Source: Mangrovicoccus algicola (GTDB lineage: Bacteria; Pseudomonadota; Alphaproteobacteria; Rhodobacterales; Rhodobacteraceae). Taken from it: a stretch of DNA of 43,959 nucleotides. How positions within the stretch are numbered: the first letter of the stretch is position 1; every line of letters starts with the position of its first letter. This document shows, in pieces, positions 7,281-15,891 of the stretch. Location: contig NZ_JACVXA010000043.1 of the NCBI RefSeq assembly GCF_014903745.1, positions 1-43,959 on the forward strand. Reading direction: 5' to 3'. A program made the position numbers and the translations under genes. The notes beneath the pieces are model-generated. The model was not told the origin of the DNA, did no database searches, and was given only the letters and a program-made list of their open reading frames with translations.

Positions 7281-8219
7281 TCAGCGCGGCGGGGCGGGGA
7301 TGAATTCGGCGTCATCGCCCGGGGGGAGCCGGAACCGGCCATGCGCCCAGTCCCCCTTGCGCCAGGCTTCCTTGGCCTCCTCGATGCGCTCCTTCGAGGA
7401 CGCCACGAGGTTCCACCAGATATAGCGCGGCCCTTCCAGGGTTTCGCCGCCGAGGATGACCAGCCGCGCCCCCTGGCCGCCCGCCCGCAGGGTAATCTCG
7501 TCGCCCGGACGGAAAATCGCCATCCGCCCGGCCGCATGTTCCTCGCCCGCGACCAGAACCGACCCCGCGGTGACGTAGATCCCGCGATCCTCGTGATCGG
7601 CAGGAAGCGGAATGGCCGCGCCCGGCTCCAGCACGGCATCGGCATAGATCATGTCCGAGAAGGTCCGCACCGGCGCCTTCTCGCCCCAACCGCGGCCGAG
7701 GATCAGCCTGACGGACTTGCCCTCTCCCTCCAGCAGCGGCAGCGCCTCCTTGCCGGCATGGTCGAATTCCGGCGCCCGGTCCTCGTGATCCTTCGGCAGC
7801 GCGACCCAGGTCTGGATGCCGAACAAGCCATGCGGCGCGGCGCGCATGGCGCCGTCGGTGCGTTCGGAATGGGTGATCCCGTTGCCGGCGACCATCCAGT
7901 TGACCGCCCCCGGTTCGATCCACTGGTCCGTTCCCAGCGAATCGCGATGATGCAGCCTGCCGCGATACAGGTAGGTGATGGTCGCCAGGCCGATATGCGG
8001 ATGCGGCCGCACGTCGATCCCCTGCCCGGTCACGAATTCCGCCGGCCCCATCTGATCGAAGAAGATGAACGGACCCACCATCTGCCGCTTCGGCGCAGGC
8101 AGGGCGCGGCGCACCTCGAAACCGCCGATATCGCGGGCACGGGGGATGATCAGCGTGTCGATCAGGTCCACCTGATCGCCGATCGGCGTCTGCGGGTCGA
8201 GCACGGGATTCCAGGACAT
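7281..8219 (-). CDS. Pirin family protein
   Basis: 312 aa, a bicupin of the pirin family. The N-terminal cupin shows the family core HPHIGLATITYLYRG, which carries the first metal-binding histidines, then HRDSLG, and GNGITHSE with a further histidine. The Pirin_C cupin follows from about residue 180. Members bind Fe(II) or other metals; some act as quercetin dioxygenases or as redox-state regulators, and the role here is unknown. I chose the ATG at 8219 because GGAGGA sits 6 nt before it. The ATG at 8225 directly abuts that site. Confidence 0.92.
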   Translation of the reverse strand: MSWNPVLDPQTPIGDQVDLIDTLIIPRARDIGGFEVRRALPAPKRQMVGPFIFFDQMGPAEFVTGQGIDVRPHPHIGLATITYLYRGRLHHRDSLGTDQWIEPGAVNWMVAGNGITHSERTDGAMRAAPHGLFGIQTWVALPKDHEDRAPEFDHAGKEALPLLEGEGKSVRLILGRGWGEKAPVRTFSDMIYADAVLEPGAAIPLPADHEDRGIYVTAGSVLVAGEEHAAGRMAIFRPGDEITLRAGGQGARLVILGGETLEGPRYIWWNLVASSKERIEEAKEAWRKGDWAHGRFRLPPGDDAEFIPAPPR

Positions 8220-8520
8220 GGGCATTCCTCCGGTTGCAGCATCGAGGATACGCCATACCGGGCCCGCGCAAACCGGCGTTTCTCAAGGTGAGATGTGCGG
8301 AAACGCGCAGTATTGCCATGTCAACCAAGGTTGTCGCGCACTGACGCGCCAACCCCGGGGCATGTCAACTTGCGGATCGCGTACCGGCCCCATTCCTGCC
8401 TGACGCCCGGCACAGGCCAGCTCGGCCGCGATGCCGAGCCTCGCGCGGACCGATCTGGAGGCCACCGGACCCGGTGAACCGCGCTACACTTCGCGAAACG
8501 ACCGTAAGGATTTGAAATCA
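8220..8520. other. Intergenic region without a clear gene
   Basis: Between the pirin start and tRNA-Val I see no supported gene. Short frames here have no ribosome-binding site or family look. The only dyad is CAACC-AA-GGTTG near 8325, too short to interpret. Confidence 0.45.
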
Positions 8521-8596
8521 TGGTGGGTGATGACGGGCTCGAACCGCCGACCACTTCGGTGTAAGCGAAGCGCTCTACCAACTGAGCTAATCACCC
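8521..8596 (-). tRNA. tRNA-Val (anticodon TAC)
   Basis: Minus-strand acceptor GGGTGAT pairs with ATCACCC, the anticodon loop is CTTACAC (TAC), the T loop is GGTTCGAGCCC, and CCA is encoded. Confidence 0.95.
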
Positions 8597-8605
8597 GGCG
8601 CGGTC

Positions 8606-8634
8606 CGCTTAGCGAATGCCCGGGGGTGATGCAA
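8606..8634 (-). promoter_or_regulatory. Promoter of tRNA-Val
   Basis: Minus-strand TTGCAT (complement of 8629-8634), 17-bp spacer, TAAGCG (complement of 8606-8611). Confidence 0.55.
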
Positions 8635-8725
8635 GCCGGGGACGCGCAGCAGGCTCCGTTCCGGCGGCGGCAACCGCGTCGCGGGCCCGCCGCGCCGGGC
8701 CGCCCGGCCGGGACGGCGCAGCAGC

Positions 8726-9415
8726 TCAGGGCAGCGGAGCCGGATCCCGCAGCGAGGTGATGTCATCCACCGCGACGGTGGCGCCATTGGCCAGCAGCGC
8801 CTCGGCCCCGTCTGCGCCGCGCCGCATTTCCCGGATCGCCGAATAGGTCACGATCGCGGCCTCCGTGACCTCCCCCGAAACCGGATCGACGCTTTGCAGG
8901 CTGGCCAGGTAGACGCCTTCGGGCGCGCGCTGGCCATTCTCCGTCCGGCCGTTCCAGGTCGCGGCCTGCGCTTGCGCGCTGACATCCACGCGCCGTACCA
9001 CCTGCCCTGAACCGTCACGGATCAGCAGCTTTCGCGCCGCGTCACCCGGACCCTGCGGCAGATCGAGCGCGACCGGTTCCCCGTCGAAGCTGATGAGGCT
9101 TGCCACTCCCGCCTCCTTTCCGACCCAGGCGGCGAGCGTGTCCAGCTGACCCGCACCGCCCAGCCCGCCCCGGATCGATCCCAGAAGCTCGTTGGTCAGC
9201 ACCTGCTGCTCCACCCCGGAAAACGTGGCCAGCTGGACCGCGAAATCGGCACTGTCCATGGGGTTGAGCGGATCCTGGTTCTGGATCTGCGCCGTCAGCA
9301 TGCGCAGGAAGGTGGTGAAATCCGACGAGATCGTTCCCTCCCCGCCCGCGGTTCCGGTCGAACCCGCGGTGGCGGTGGTGGCGGGCTGCACGGCCTGAAT
9401 GTTATCTATCGTCAT
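8726..9415 (-). CDS. flgD: Flagellar hook-capping protein FlgD
   Basis: 229 aa. FlgD forms the scaffold cap on which hook subunits polymerise. The FlgD N-terminal signature is clear (FTTFLRMLTAQIQNQDPLNPMD, about residues 33-54, then FAVQLATFSGVEQQV), followed by the FlgD Ig/tudor-like region with WNGRTENGQRAPEGVY near 153-168. The ATG comes 3 bp after the fliK stop with no strong ribosome-binding site, which suggests translational coupling to fliK. Confidence 0.94.
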   Translation of the reverse strand: MTIDNIQAVQPATTATAGSTGTAGGEGTISSDFTTFLRMLTAQIQNQDPLNPMDSADFAVQLATFSGVEQQVLTNELLGSIRGGLGGAGQLDTLAAWVGKEAGVASLISFDGEPVALDLPQGPGDAARKLLIRDGSGQVVRRVDVSAQAQAATWNGRTENGQRAPEGVYLASLQSVDPVSGEVTEAAIVTYSAIREMRRGADGAEALLANGATVAVDDITSLRDPAPLP

Positions 9416-9418
9416 ATG

Positions 9419-10837
9419 TCATATCCGGATATCCATGGTGGAATGAGGGCTGAGGGCGTATCCCGCGGCCGGTTTCCGCATCTCCTCCGCCGCGCTCCGG
9501 CCTTCTGCCGGGACCGAAAATTCCGCAGCGGGCGCAGGCTCTTGCCGGGCGTCCTTCTCCTGCCCGGAGGAAAAGCTGAAATCCAGGTTGCTGTACCCGG
9601 CATCGAGAAGCTCGGCTTCCAGATGTTCGAGATGCCGCCGCAGCAGGGCCGTCGTATCCGGACGGTCGGAATGGATCGAGACCGACATCACCCCGTCCCG
9701 CGATGACAGGGTGATTTTCACCTCCCCCAGTTCAGGCGGATCCAGCGACAGCACGAACTGGTCGCTTTCCTTGCGCTGGATCGCCGTCGCGATCTGCACA
9801 TGCGCGGCCTGGACGGGCGCGTTGCGCGCGCCGTCCGGCGCGGCGGGCGCGCCATGCGTGGCAACGCTGAGACCCTGAGCCGCCGGCTCCGCCCTGCCGG
9901 GCTGCCCCTGCTGGATGCGGGTTCCGGTCTCGGCGATGTTTCCCGCCTCCTCCGGGATCGCGCCCGCCGGGTCGCTGACGCGCCAGGGCGCCTTCGGCAT
10001 GTCGGCATGGCCCGCCTGCTGGGGAACCGTCACCACGATGCGCGGATCCCGCAGGTCCGGCAAGGCATGCGGCGGCGCCACGGAATGATCGCCCGCCGCC
10101 CCTCCGGCCGAAGCCGCGACCAGGGGCGGCGCCGGTTTCGGCAGGGCGCCGGGCATCTCCGGGAGCCCCTCCGCCGCCTCGGCAGGTGCAGCGACGGAGC
10201 CTGACGCGATGACCGGGCCGGTCCGCCCATCCGGGAAAACCGCCGGGCCGCGCGCCACCGGACCCGGCGCGGGAAACGGGAGCTCCACGGCACCGTCATT
10301 TGCCTCCGGCCGGGGAATTCCGCCCGGATCGGGCAGATCCGCCGCAACCGGAAGCGCCGCAATCCGGGGGGGCGCCGCCGGACCGCCCGGCCGCGCGCCG
10401 GACGGCAGATCATCGCGGACCGGGGACAGCGGCAGCGGGGCGGACGCGGGCAGCGCCGCTTCCTCCGTGGCGGACAGGGCCAGACGGGGATCCGCCGCCT
10501 CCTCCACCGCGATGGAGGGCCCGCTTCCCGCCTCCTCCTCCTGGGCGATCGCATCGGTTGCCGCCCCATCCTGCTCGACTTCGTCGGCCGCGGCGCCCGC
10601 CGGCAGCAGGATCATCGCCTTCGGTTCCTCCGGCGCCTCGCCGGACGGACGCGCCAGGCGCCGGAACTCGCCCAGAAAGCTTCCCTTCGGCTGGTCATGC
10701 TCCGGGGCGGGACCGGCGGTTGCGGCACCCTCCTGCCCGGTGAGGGGACCACCCACGGAAGAGGATTTTCCGGCGGACGGTTTTGCGGCATCCGCGGATG
10801 CCGGTTTCGACGAAACGACGCTGGGAAGAATGTCCAT
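9419..10837 (-). CDS. fliK: Flagellar hook-length control protein FliK
   Basis: 472 aa. FliK measures hook length and switches export from hook to filament proteins. About 330 residues of low-complexity Ala/Pro/Gly/Glu-rich sequence form the expected ruler part. The C-terminal FliK domain (about 350-435) shows the hallmark LSLDPPELGEVKITLSS, then HLEHLEAELLDAGY. The ATG has only a weak ribosome-binding site. It is the first gene of fliK-flgD and is divergent from flgJ. A TATAAT lies on this strand about 34 bp upstream. Confidence 0.9.
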   Translation of the reverse strand: MDILPSVVSSKPASADAAKPSAGKSSSVGGPLTGQEGAATAGPAPEHDQPKGSFLGEFRRLARPSGEAPEEPKAMILLPAGAAADEVEQDGAATDAIAQEEEAGSGPSIAVEEAADPRLALSATEEAALPASAPLPLSPVRDDLPSGARPGGPAAPPRIAALPVAADLPDPGGIPRPEANDGAVELPFPAPGPVARGPAVFPDGRTGPVIASGSVAAPAEAAEGLPEMPGALPKPAPPLVAASAGGAAGDHSVAPPHALPDLRDPRIVVTVPQQAGHADMPKAPWRVSDPAGAIPEEAGNIAETGTRIQQGQPGRAEPAAQGLSVATHGAPAAPDGARNAPVQAAHVQIATAIQRKESDQFVLSLDPPELGEVKITLSSRDGVMSVSIHSDRPDTTALLRRHLEHLEAELLDAGYSNLDFSFSSGQEKDARQEPAPAAEFSVPAEGRSAAEEMRKPAAGYALSPHSTMDIRI

Positions 10838-10941
10838 GAAACAGGTCCAGTTCTCGAAGATCAGCGGTGAATTATATGATTCGTGCTTACAAGTTGTTTA
10901 CTTCGCCCGGCTAGCTCTGGGGACATACAGGAGGCGACATC
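10838..10941. promoter_or_regulatory. Divergent flagellar promoter region
   Basis: This 104-bp AT-richer spacer must carry promoters for both fliK-flgD and flgJ-flgN. A perfect TATAAT is on the minus strand (complement of 10871-10876) but lacks a -35 at the right distance. On the plus side TTACAA and TAGCTC are 19 bp apart. Neither is compelling, so control by an activator or alternative sigma factor is possible. Confidence 0.35.
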
Positions 10942-11229
10942 ATGACCGGCGACATTTCCCCCCTTGCAGGTTCCTTTCCGCCCCGCCCCGCCCATTGCGG
11001 CCAGATGGCGAAGCTGGCCGGCGAGGTGGAAACGAACTTTCTCTATGAATTCATGAAAACGGCCGAACCCGAAGAGTCCGGGTCCGGCTTTTCCGGAGGC
11101 ATCGGCGAGGATCAGTTCAGCAGCTTTCTCACGCTTGAACGCGCCAGGCAGCTGTCCTCCTCCGGCGCGCTCGGCCTGTCGGAGATGATCGTGAAGAACC
11201 TCGGCTGCATGGAAGGACAGGCACCATGA
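10942..11229 (+). CDS. flgJ: Single-domain rod-binding protein FlgJ (CheL type)
   Basis: 95 aa. It matches the rod-binding domain of FlgJ: an EVETNFLYEFMKTA helix, the glycine-rich FSGGIGEDQFSSFLTLE, and a C-terminal ALGLSEMIVKNL. It acts as a rod cap/scaffold in the periplasm. The C-terminal muramidase domain of enterobacterial FlgJ is absent, as is usual in alphaproteobacteria, where the protein is also called CheL. AGGAGG (10929-10934) sets the start. It overlaps the next gene by 4 bp. Confidence 0.88.
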   Translation: MTGDISPLAGSFPPRPAHCGQMAKLAGEVETNFLYEFMKTAEPEESGSGFSGGIGEDQFSSFLTLERARQLSSSGALGLSEMIVKNLGCMEGQAP

Positions 11230-11564
11230 CCCCGGCCGCGACGCTTGCCGCGCTGCTGCGCCGCCAGGGCGATGCGCTGCTTTGCGGCGATCTCGACAGC
11301 CTCCGGGATCTTGCCGGGCAACTGGAACAGGCCTGCGACAGGCTGGACCGCGAGGGCGGCGTCTCCCGGGCGGAGCTGGCCGCCATCAACGGGATGGCAA
11401 GGCGCAACATGAAGCTGATCGATGCTGCACGCTCCGGCGCGTCGGCGGTGGAGCGCCGCCTGAAGGACATTGCCGACCTGTCCGGCGGTCAGCGCGTCTA
11501 TGGCGCCCGAGGCGGCGCGCGGCTGCTTCATGACGGACCGGCGGGGCAGGCCCGCAAGGTGTAA
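11226..11564 (+). CDS. FlgN-like flagellar export chaperone candidate
   Basis: 112 aa, predicted mostly helical with no signal peptide. It has a long amphipathic region (LAALLRRQGDALLCGDLDSL) and an NMKLIDAARSGASAVERRLKDI segment, the pattern seen in the small gene that follows cheL in Rhodobacteraceae and is annotated there as FlgN. FlgN escorts hook-associated proteins to the export gate. ATGA overlap with flgJ shows co-translation. Similarity is remembered and weak, so a flagellar protein of unknown role is the alternative. Confidence 0.6.
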   Translation: MTPAATLAALLRRQGDALLCGDLDSLRDLAGQLEQACDRLDREGGVSRAELAAINGMARRNMKLIDAARSGASAVERRLKDIADLSGGQRVYGARGGARLLHDGPAGQARKV

Positions 11565-11618
11565 GGCAGCGCAGGGCGCCCATTGCGGTCTGCAACCGAC
11601 GCGCCTGCTGCGCCGGGA

Positions 11619-12470
11619 TCAGTTCTGTCGGCGGATCTGCAGCCAGCGGGTCCAGCTGCTCCGGCTTCCGGCAAAGGCATTCAGGTCGACCTGCCCGCCG
11701 ATCCCGCGCACCACGCCCGTTCCGGTATACTGCCAGAAAGACCAGCTTTCCTGCGGATAGCGCTCGGACGGGTGCCCGGCCACCGAGCGCAGCCAGAACT
11801 CCGCCCCCTGGATCGCGCCCAGCCCGTTTTCCTCGTAGAAATCGGGCGTGGTATACACCACCGGCACGGTGCCGTAATGGCGTCCCACGATGTCCAGATA
11901 AGTGCGTATATCGGCGCGCACCGTCGCCGGATCGGGCCGCAGTCGGCAGGTGCGGGACTGGTGGTTCCATTCCATGTCCAGAACCGGCGGCAGGTCGCCC
12001 TGGCGGCGCGGCACGTTCTGGATGAACCAGCTGGCCTGCTCCCGTGCGGTGCGACAGAAATAATAGAAATGATAGGCCCCGACCGGCACCCCGGCCGCGC
12101 GGGCATTCGCATGGTTCAGCGCGAAGGCCGGGTCGGCATAGTCGCCGCCCTCGGTCGCCTTGAGCCAGGCGAATTCCACCCCGGAGGCGCGCGCCGCGGC
12201 GAAATCGATCTCGCCCTGATACCGCGCCGCGTCGATCCCGTGAACGGCGTAGCGGTCGGGCGCGATCCGCCCCCGCCAGTCCGTCGGCCTGAGATCGCCG
12301 AATTGGCGGGGAATGCCGTAGGCGCGATAGTCGGAGGGATCAAGCTGTCGCGGCTCGCCCAGGCGCGGCGTGCCCGGCGCATTCGGGCCGCTGCCGCAGG
12401 CGCTCAGCAGCAGGACCAGGGCGGCAAGCGCAAGACGGCCTGCGCGCAGGCGCGGCATCGGGTGGGACAT
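11619..12470 (-). CDS. GH25 lysozyme-like lipoprotein
   Basis: 283 aa. A lipoprotein signal ends in LLSAC (Cys25), so it should be anchored facing the periplasm. The GH25 muramidase fold shows HGIDAARYQG with Asp80, KATEGG with Glu107, GAYHFY, and the catalytic PVLDMEW with Asp165 and Glu167, then a late FWQYTGTG. It would cleave the MurNAc-GlcNAc bond of peptidoglycan. I chose the ATG at 12470, which has GGAG 6 nt upstream; an ATG at 12482 lacks one. It converges on flgN and is divergent from a lytic transglycosylase gene. Confidence 0.9.
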   Translation of the reverse strand: MSHPMPRLRAGRLALAALVLLLSACGSGPNAPGTPRLGEPRQLDPSDYRAYGIPRQFGDLRPTDWRGRIAPDRYAVHGIDAARYQGEIDFAAARASGVEFAWLKATEGGDYADPAFALNHANARAAGVPVGAYHFYYFCRTAREQASWFIQNVPRRQGDLPPVLDMEWNHQSRTCRLRPDPATVRADIRTYLDIVGRHYGTVPVVYTTPDFYEENGLGAIQGAEFWLRSVAGHPSERYPQESWSFWQYTGTGVVRGIGGQVDLNAFAGSRSSWTRWLQIRRQN

Positions 12471-12591
12471 CGGGTGCTCCATTCTTGTGGCCGGCGGGAC
12501 TGCTCGGGTCCGGCCCGCGGATTCATCGCGACGATAGCATATCCGCGCGCCGGGCGAAGCCGTCTCGACACCCGCGGATCACCTGCAGCCA

Positions 12592-12619
12592 TTGCTTGTT
12601 CGCCGCGATCGCCTAGTCT
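12592..12619 (+). promoter_or_regulatory. Promoter of the first lytic transglycosylase gene
   Basis: TTGCTT (12592-12597), 16-bp spacer, TAGTCT (12614-12619). It lies 39 bp before the chosen ATG. The same CTAGTCTGGCC string occurs at the xseA promoter. Confidence 0.5.
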
Positions 12620-12657
12620 GGCCGAGAGGCAAATCACAAAGAACACGGGCAAGGCAC

Positions 12658-13800
12658 ATGTATATCACCAGAAGAGGTTTCGGACTGGGCGCTCTGGCCG
12701 CGGCGGGGCTGGCAGGCTGCGCCGGGCCGGTCACGCGCGGACCGGATGCCGCCGCGGGTCTGGCTCCCGACCTGCTGCCGCAGCGCAATGCGGGCTATGA
12801 CGCCTGGGTCGCCGGATTCCGGCCGCGGGCCCGCGCCAAGGGCATCTCCGATGCCACGCTGTCCCGCGCCTTCCGCAACGCGGGCTTCCTGCCCGGGGTC
12901 GTGTCGCGCGACCGCAACCAGGCGGAATTCTCCCGGACGCTCGAGGACTACCTCTCCACCGCCGCTTCGGATGAACGGGTCTCCAAGGGGCGCGCGGCCT
13001 ATGCGCGGCACCGCTCCACGCTGGAGGCGCTGCAATCGCGCTACGGGGTCGATGCCCAGATCATCTGCGCGATCTGGGGGCTGGAAAGCTATTACGGCGA
13101 AAGACGCGGCAATATCCCGGTCATCTCGGCGCTTTCCACCTTGGGCTACGAGGGGCGGCGCGGGCAGTTCTTCGAAAGCCAGCTGATCGCGGCGCTGCAG
13201 ATCATCCAGGCCGGCGATATCGACCCTGAACACATGACCGGAAGCTGGGCGGGCGCGATGGGCCATACCCAGTTCATCCCGACCTCCTACCTGGCCTTCG
13301 CCGTCGATTTCACCGGCGACGGGCGGCGCGACATCTGGTCGGAGGACCCGACCGACGCGCTGGCCTCCACCGCCGCCTACCTGGCCAAGAACGGCTGGGT
13401 GCGCGGCCAGCGCTGGGGCAAGGAATACCTGGGCGGCGCGGTCTCGGGCAGCCTGATCCAGCCGCAGCCGGGCGGGCCGCGCTTCGACGTCACCCGCAAT
13501 TTCAGCGTCATCAAGCGCTACAACAATTCCGATTCCTACGCGATCGGCATCGGCCACCTGTCGGACCGCATCGCCGGGGGCGGCCCGCTGCGCACCCCCT
13601 TCCCGCCGGATCGCTACGGCATGACCAAGGATGACCGCATGGCGCTTCAGTCGCGGCTGACGCGGGCGGGCTATGATACCGGCGGCGTCGACGGAGTGCT
13701 GGGCCCGAAAAGCCAGGAGGCAATCTCGGCCTATCAGCGCGCGCGCGGCCTGCCCGTCACCGGCGAGCCGTCGCTGCAATTGCTGTCGATGCTCGGCTGA
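12658..13800 (+). CDS. Lytic murein transglycosylase, MltB type (GH103), lipoprotein
   Basis: 380 aa. The N-terminus has a twin Arg and a hydrophobic stretch ending in LAGC (Cys21), a probable lipoprotein. The GH103 catalytic domain spans about 45-310, with Glu143 in AIWGLESYYG as acid/base, then SWAGAMGHTQFIPTSYL and FTGDGRRDIWSEDPTDALAS, all hallmarks of the family. A peptidoglycan-binding domain follows at about 322-380 (LQSRLTRAGYDTGGVDG). It cleaves glycan strands giving 1,6-anhydroMurNAc ends. A longer in-frame extension to 12592 lacks a ribosome-binding site and overlaps the promoter. Confidence 0.93.
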   Translation: MYITRRGFGLGALAAAGLAGCAGPVTRGPDAAAGLAPDLLPQRNAGYDAWVAGFRPRARAKGISDATLSRAFRNAGFLPGVVSRDRNQAEFSRTLEDYLSTAASDERVSKGRAAYARHRSTLEALQSRYGVDAQIICAIWGLESYYGERRGNIPVISALSTLGYEGRRGQFFESQLIAALQIIQAGDIDPEHMTGSWAGAMGHTQFIPTSYLAFAVDFTGDGRRDIWSEDPTDALASTAAYLAKNGWVRGQRWGKEYLGGAVSGSLIQPQPGGPRFDVTRNFSVIKRYNNSDSYAIGIGHLSDRIAGGGPLRTPFPPDRYGMTKDDRMALQSRLTRAGYDTGGVDGVLGPKSQEAISAYQRARGLPVTGEPSLQLLSMLG

Positions 13801-13803
13801 GCC

Positions 13804-14679
13804 TCAGTCCCAGGCCACGGAGCGCAGCAGATTCGCCCGCGCCGTGGCCAGATGCGCCGCGAACAGCCGGACCGCCTCCTCGGGGCGGTCCGCCGCCACG
13901 GCTTCCAGCACCCGCAGATGCTCCTCCGCGGCGCCGCGGTTGCGGGCGAATTCATCCTCCTTGCGCCACTGATAGTGGTAATGGACGATGATCGAGATGC
14001 GCTGCATGAACTCGTCGAAGAACCGGTTCCCGCCCGCCGCGCAGACCAGCGCGTGAAACCGGGCATCCAGCGCCGGGAAAGCCGCCAGCCCCGCCTCGGG
14101 CCCGTCGAGGATCCGCCGATGCGCCGCAGCCAGCGCCGCGACCTCCGCCCGGTCGGGGCGGGCCGCCAGCGCGCGCATGGCCCGCATCTCGATCAGCTCG
14201 CGCATCTCGAACATCTCGGTCGCGAAGGCACGGGTGAACCCCTTCAGGCGCCAATGCCGGTTCGGCTCCTTCGCGATGAGCCCCATCGGCTCGAAGCGGA
14301 TCAGGAAATCGCGCACCGCCGCCACCGGCACGCCGAAGCGCCGCGACAATTCGCTTTCGTTCAGCGCGGTGCCCGGCGGCACGTTGCCCTCCAGGATCCA
14401 GCCCAGGAAACGACCGGGAAAGGCCGCTGCCGGATCCTCGGGCGGATCGGGCCGGTCCGCGGGCCCGGGCAGCCGCAGGAGCCGCTTGTCCCGCCCTTCC
14501 CAGACGATCAGCCCGCGCCCGGCCAGATGCGCCAGGATGCTGCGCACCGTCGTCCGGCTCAGCCCCAGCCGCGCCGCGATCTCCTGTTCCGACCCCAGCC
14601 CCGCCCCGGGCACCATCCCCGCGAGATCGTCGAGAAAGGCCGAAACCCCGGCAACGAAGGCCCGATTGCGCCGCGACAT
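13804..14679 (-). CDS. GntR-family regulator with two winged-HTH domains and FCD
   Basis: 291 aa, longer than the usual 220-250. The FCD effector domain covers about 155-285 (MFEMRELIEMRAMRALA, FHALVCAAGGNRFFDEF, YHYQW, EEHLRVLEAV), with His residues likely to bind a metal and a carboxylate ligand. Two helix-turn-helix units precede it: 30-66 (SEQEIAARLGLSRTTVRSIL) and about 105-140 (LNESELSRRFGVPVAAVRDF). It is divergent from an aldonate/polyol dehydrogenase gene and probably controls it. Regulators of this kind respond to sugar acids such as hexuronates. Confidence 0.88.
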   Translation of the reverse strand: MSRRNRAFVAGVSAFLDDLAGMVPGAGLGSEQEIAARLGLSRTTVRSILAHLAGRGLIVWEGRDKRLLRLPGPADRPDPPEDPAAAFPGRFLGWILEGNVPPGTALNESELSRRFGVPVAAVRDFLIRFEPMGLIAKEPNRHWRLKGFTRAFATEMFEMRELIEMRAMRALAARPDRAEVAALAAAHRRILDGPEAGLAAFPALDARFHALVCAAGGNRFFDEFMQRISIIVHYHYQWRKEDEFARNRGAAEEHLRVLEAVAADRPEEAVRLFAAHLATARANLLRSVAWD

Positions 14680-14723
14680 CGCGATCCCCCTCTTGCCCCG
14701 GCGGGGCGCGTGGTGTTTGGTTC

Positions 14724-14754
14724 ATTATAAATAAAAGACCGACACATGGCGCAA
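14724..14754 (-). promoter_or_regulatory. Possible promoter of the GntR gene
   Basis: Minus-strand TTGCGC (complement of 14749-14754) and a perfect TATAAT (complement of 14724-14729), but with a 19-bp spacer. The region also holds the dyad GGCGC-AA-GCGCC (14748-14759), a possible operator between the divergent genes. Confidence 0.3.
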
Positions 14755-14779
14755 GCGCCGACAGCCATCGAGGATACAC

Positions 14780-15886
14780 ATGCCCGCCCCCACCCCCGTC
14801 GTCCAGTTCGGAACCTCCCGTTTCCTGCAGGCCCATGCCGACCTGTTCTTCTCCGAGGGCACGCCCGAAGGCGCGATCACCGTCGTGCAGAGCTCGGGCG
14901 ACCCGTCCCGCGCGGGGCGGCTGGGCGCGCTGGCCGCGCCCGGGGGCTATCCGGTGCTGATCCGCGGCATCGAGGAGGGCGCGGTCGTGGACGAGGAACG
15001 CCGCGTCCACTCCGTCAAGCGGACGCTGTCGACGGCATCGGACTGGGCAGAGCTGTCGCGGATCGTCACCGAAGAGGCCGAGGTGATCCTGTCGAATACC
15101 GGCGATGCGGGCTATGATCCGAAACCCGCCGATACCGCCGCGGCCCCCGAGCAGGCGATGAGCTATCCGGCCAAGCTGTTCCACCTGCTGAAGGCGCGCC
15201 ACGCTGCGGGCAAGGCACCGCTGACCATCTTCCCGATGGAGCTGATCCCCGATAACGGCCATGTGCTGAAGGCCCGGGTGCTGGACATCGCCGCGCAGCA
15301 GGGGGCCGATTCCGCCCTGACCGGCTGGCTCGGCACCTGCATCTGGGCCAACAGCCTGGTCGACCGCATCGTCTCGGCGCCGCTGGACCCCGTCGGCGCG
15401 GTGGCCGAACCCTACGCGCTCTGGGCGATCGAGGCGCAGCCCGGCCTGGACGCCCCGGTCACCCACCCCTCGGTCCGGATGGTCGACAGCCTTGAGACGA
15501 TCGAACGGCTGAAGCTGCACATCCTCAATCTCGGCCATACCGCCATGGCCGCCTACTGGCAGCAGGCGGGCGCGGCGCCCGACGCGATCGTGCGCGATCT
15601 GCTCGAGGGGCCGGTGGGCGACAGGCTGGCCCGGGTGATGGAAGAGGAGGTGATCCCCGGATTCGCCGCGCGCGGCATGGAGGAGGAGGCCCGCGCCTAC
15701 CTGGCCGTCACGCTGGAACGGTTCGCCAATCCCTTCCTCGACCACCGCATCGCCGATATCGCGCAGAACCACCCGCAGAAGATCGAGCGCCGCATCGCGG
15801 CCTTCCTGTCCTGGGTGCGGGCGGCGCAACCCGGTTTTGCCGCGCCTGCGCTGGATGCGATCTGCGCGGCGGCGGTTCCGGCCTGA
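14780..15886 (+). CDS. Mannitol dehydrogenase family enzyme (UxaB/UxuB-like)
   Basis: 368 aa, a cytosolic NAD(P)-dependent polyol/aldonate dehydrogenase of the polyol-specific long-chain family. The N-terminal dinucleotide motif is VVQFGTSRFLQAH. FPMELIPDNG and AEPYALWAIE are typical. The catalytic signature is Lys245, Asn250 and His253 (LKLHILNLGH), with the spacing known from Pseudomonas mannitol dehydrogenase (Lys295/Asn300/His303). Likely substrates are tagaturonate or fructuronate (hexuronate breakdown) or a hexitol; the sequence does not decide. The adjacent GntR/FCD regulator points to sugar acids. No other hexuronate gene is in the window. Confidence 0.85.
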   Translation: MPAPTPVVQFGTSRFLQAHADLFFSEGTPEGAITVVQSSGDPSRAGRLGALAAPGGYPVLIRGIEEGAVVDEERRVHSVKRTLSTASDWAELSRIVTEEAEVILSNTGDAGYDPKPADTAAAPEQAMSYPAKLFHLLKARHAAGKAPLTIFPMELIPDNGHVLKARVLDIAAQQGADSALTGWLGTCIWANSLVDRIVSAPLDPVGAVAEPYALWAIEAQPGLDAPVTHPSVRMVDSLETIERLKLHILNLGHTAMAAYWQQAGAAPDAIVRDLLEGPVGDRLARVMEEEVIPGFAARGMEEEARAYLAVTLERFANPFLDHRIADIAQNHPQKIERRIAAFLSWVRAAQPGFAAPALDAICAAAVPA

Positions 15887-15891
15887 CCTCC

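Noticed and set aside
8295-8477. 60-codon frames in both directions between pirin and tRNA-Val
   Set aside because: No start signal and no recognisable composition; consistent with chance frames at high GC.
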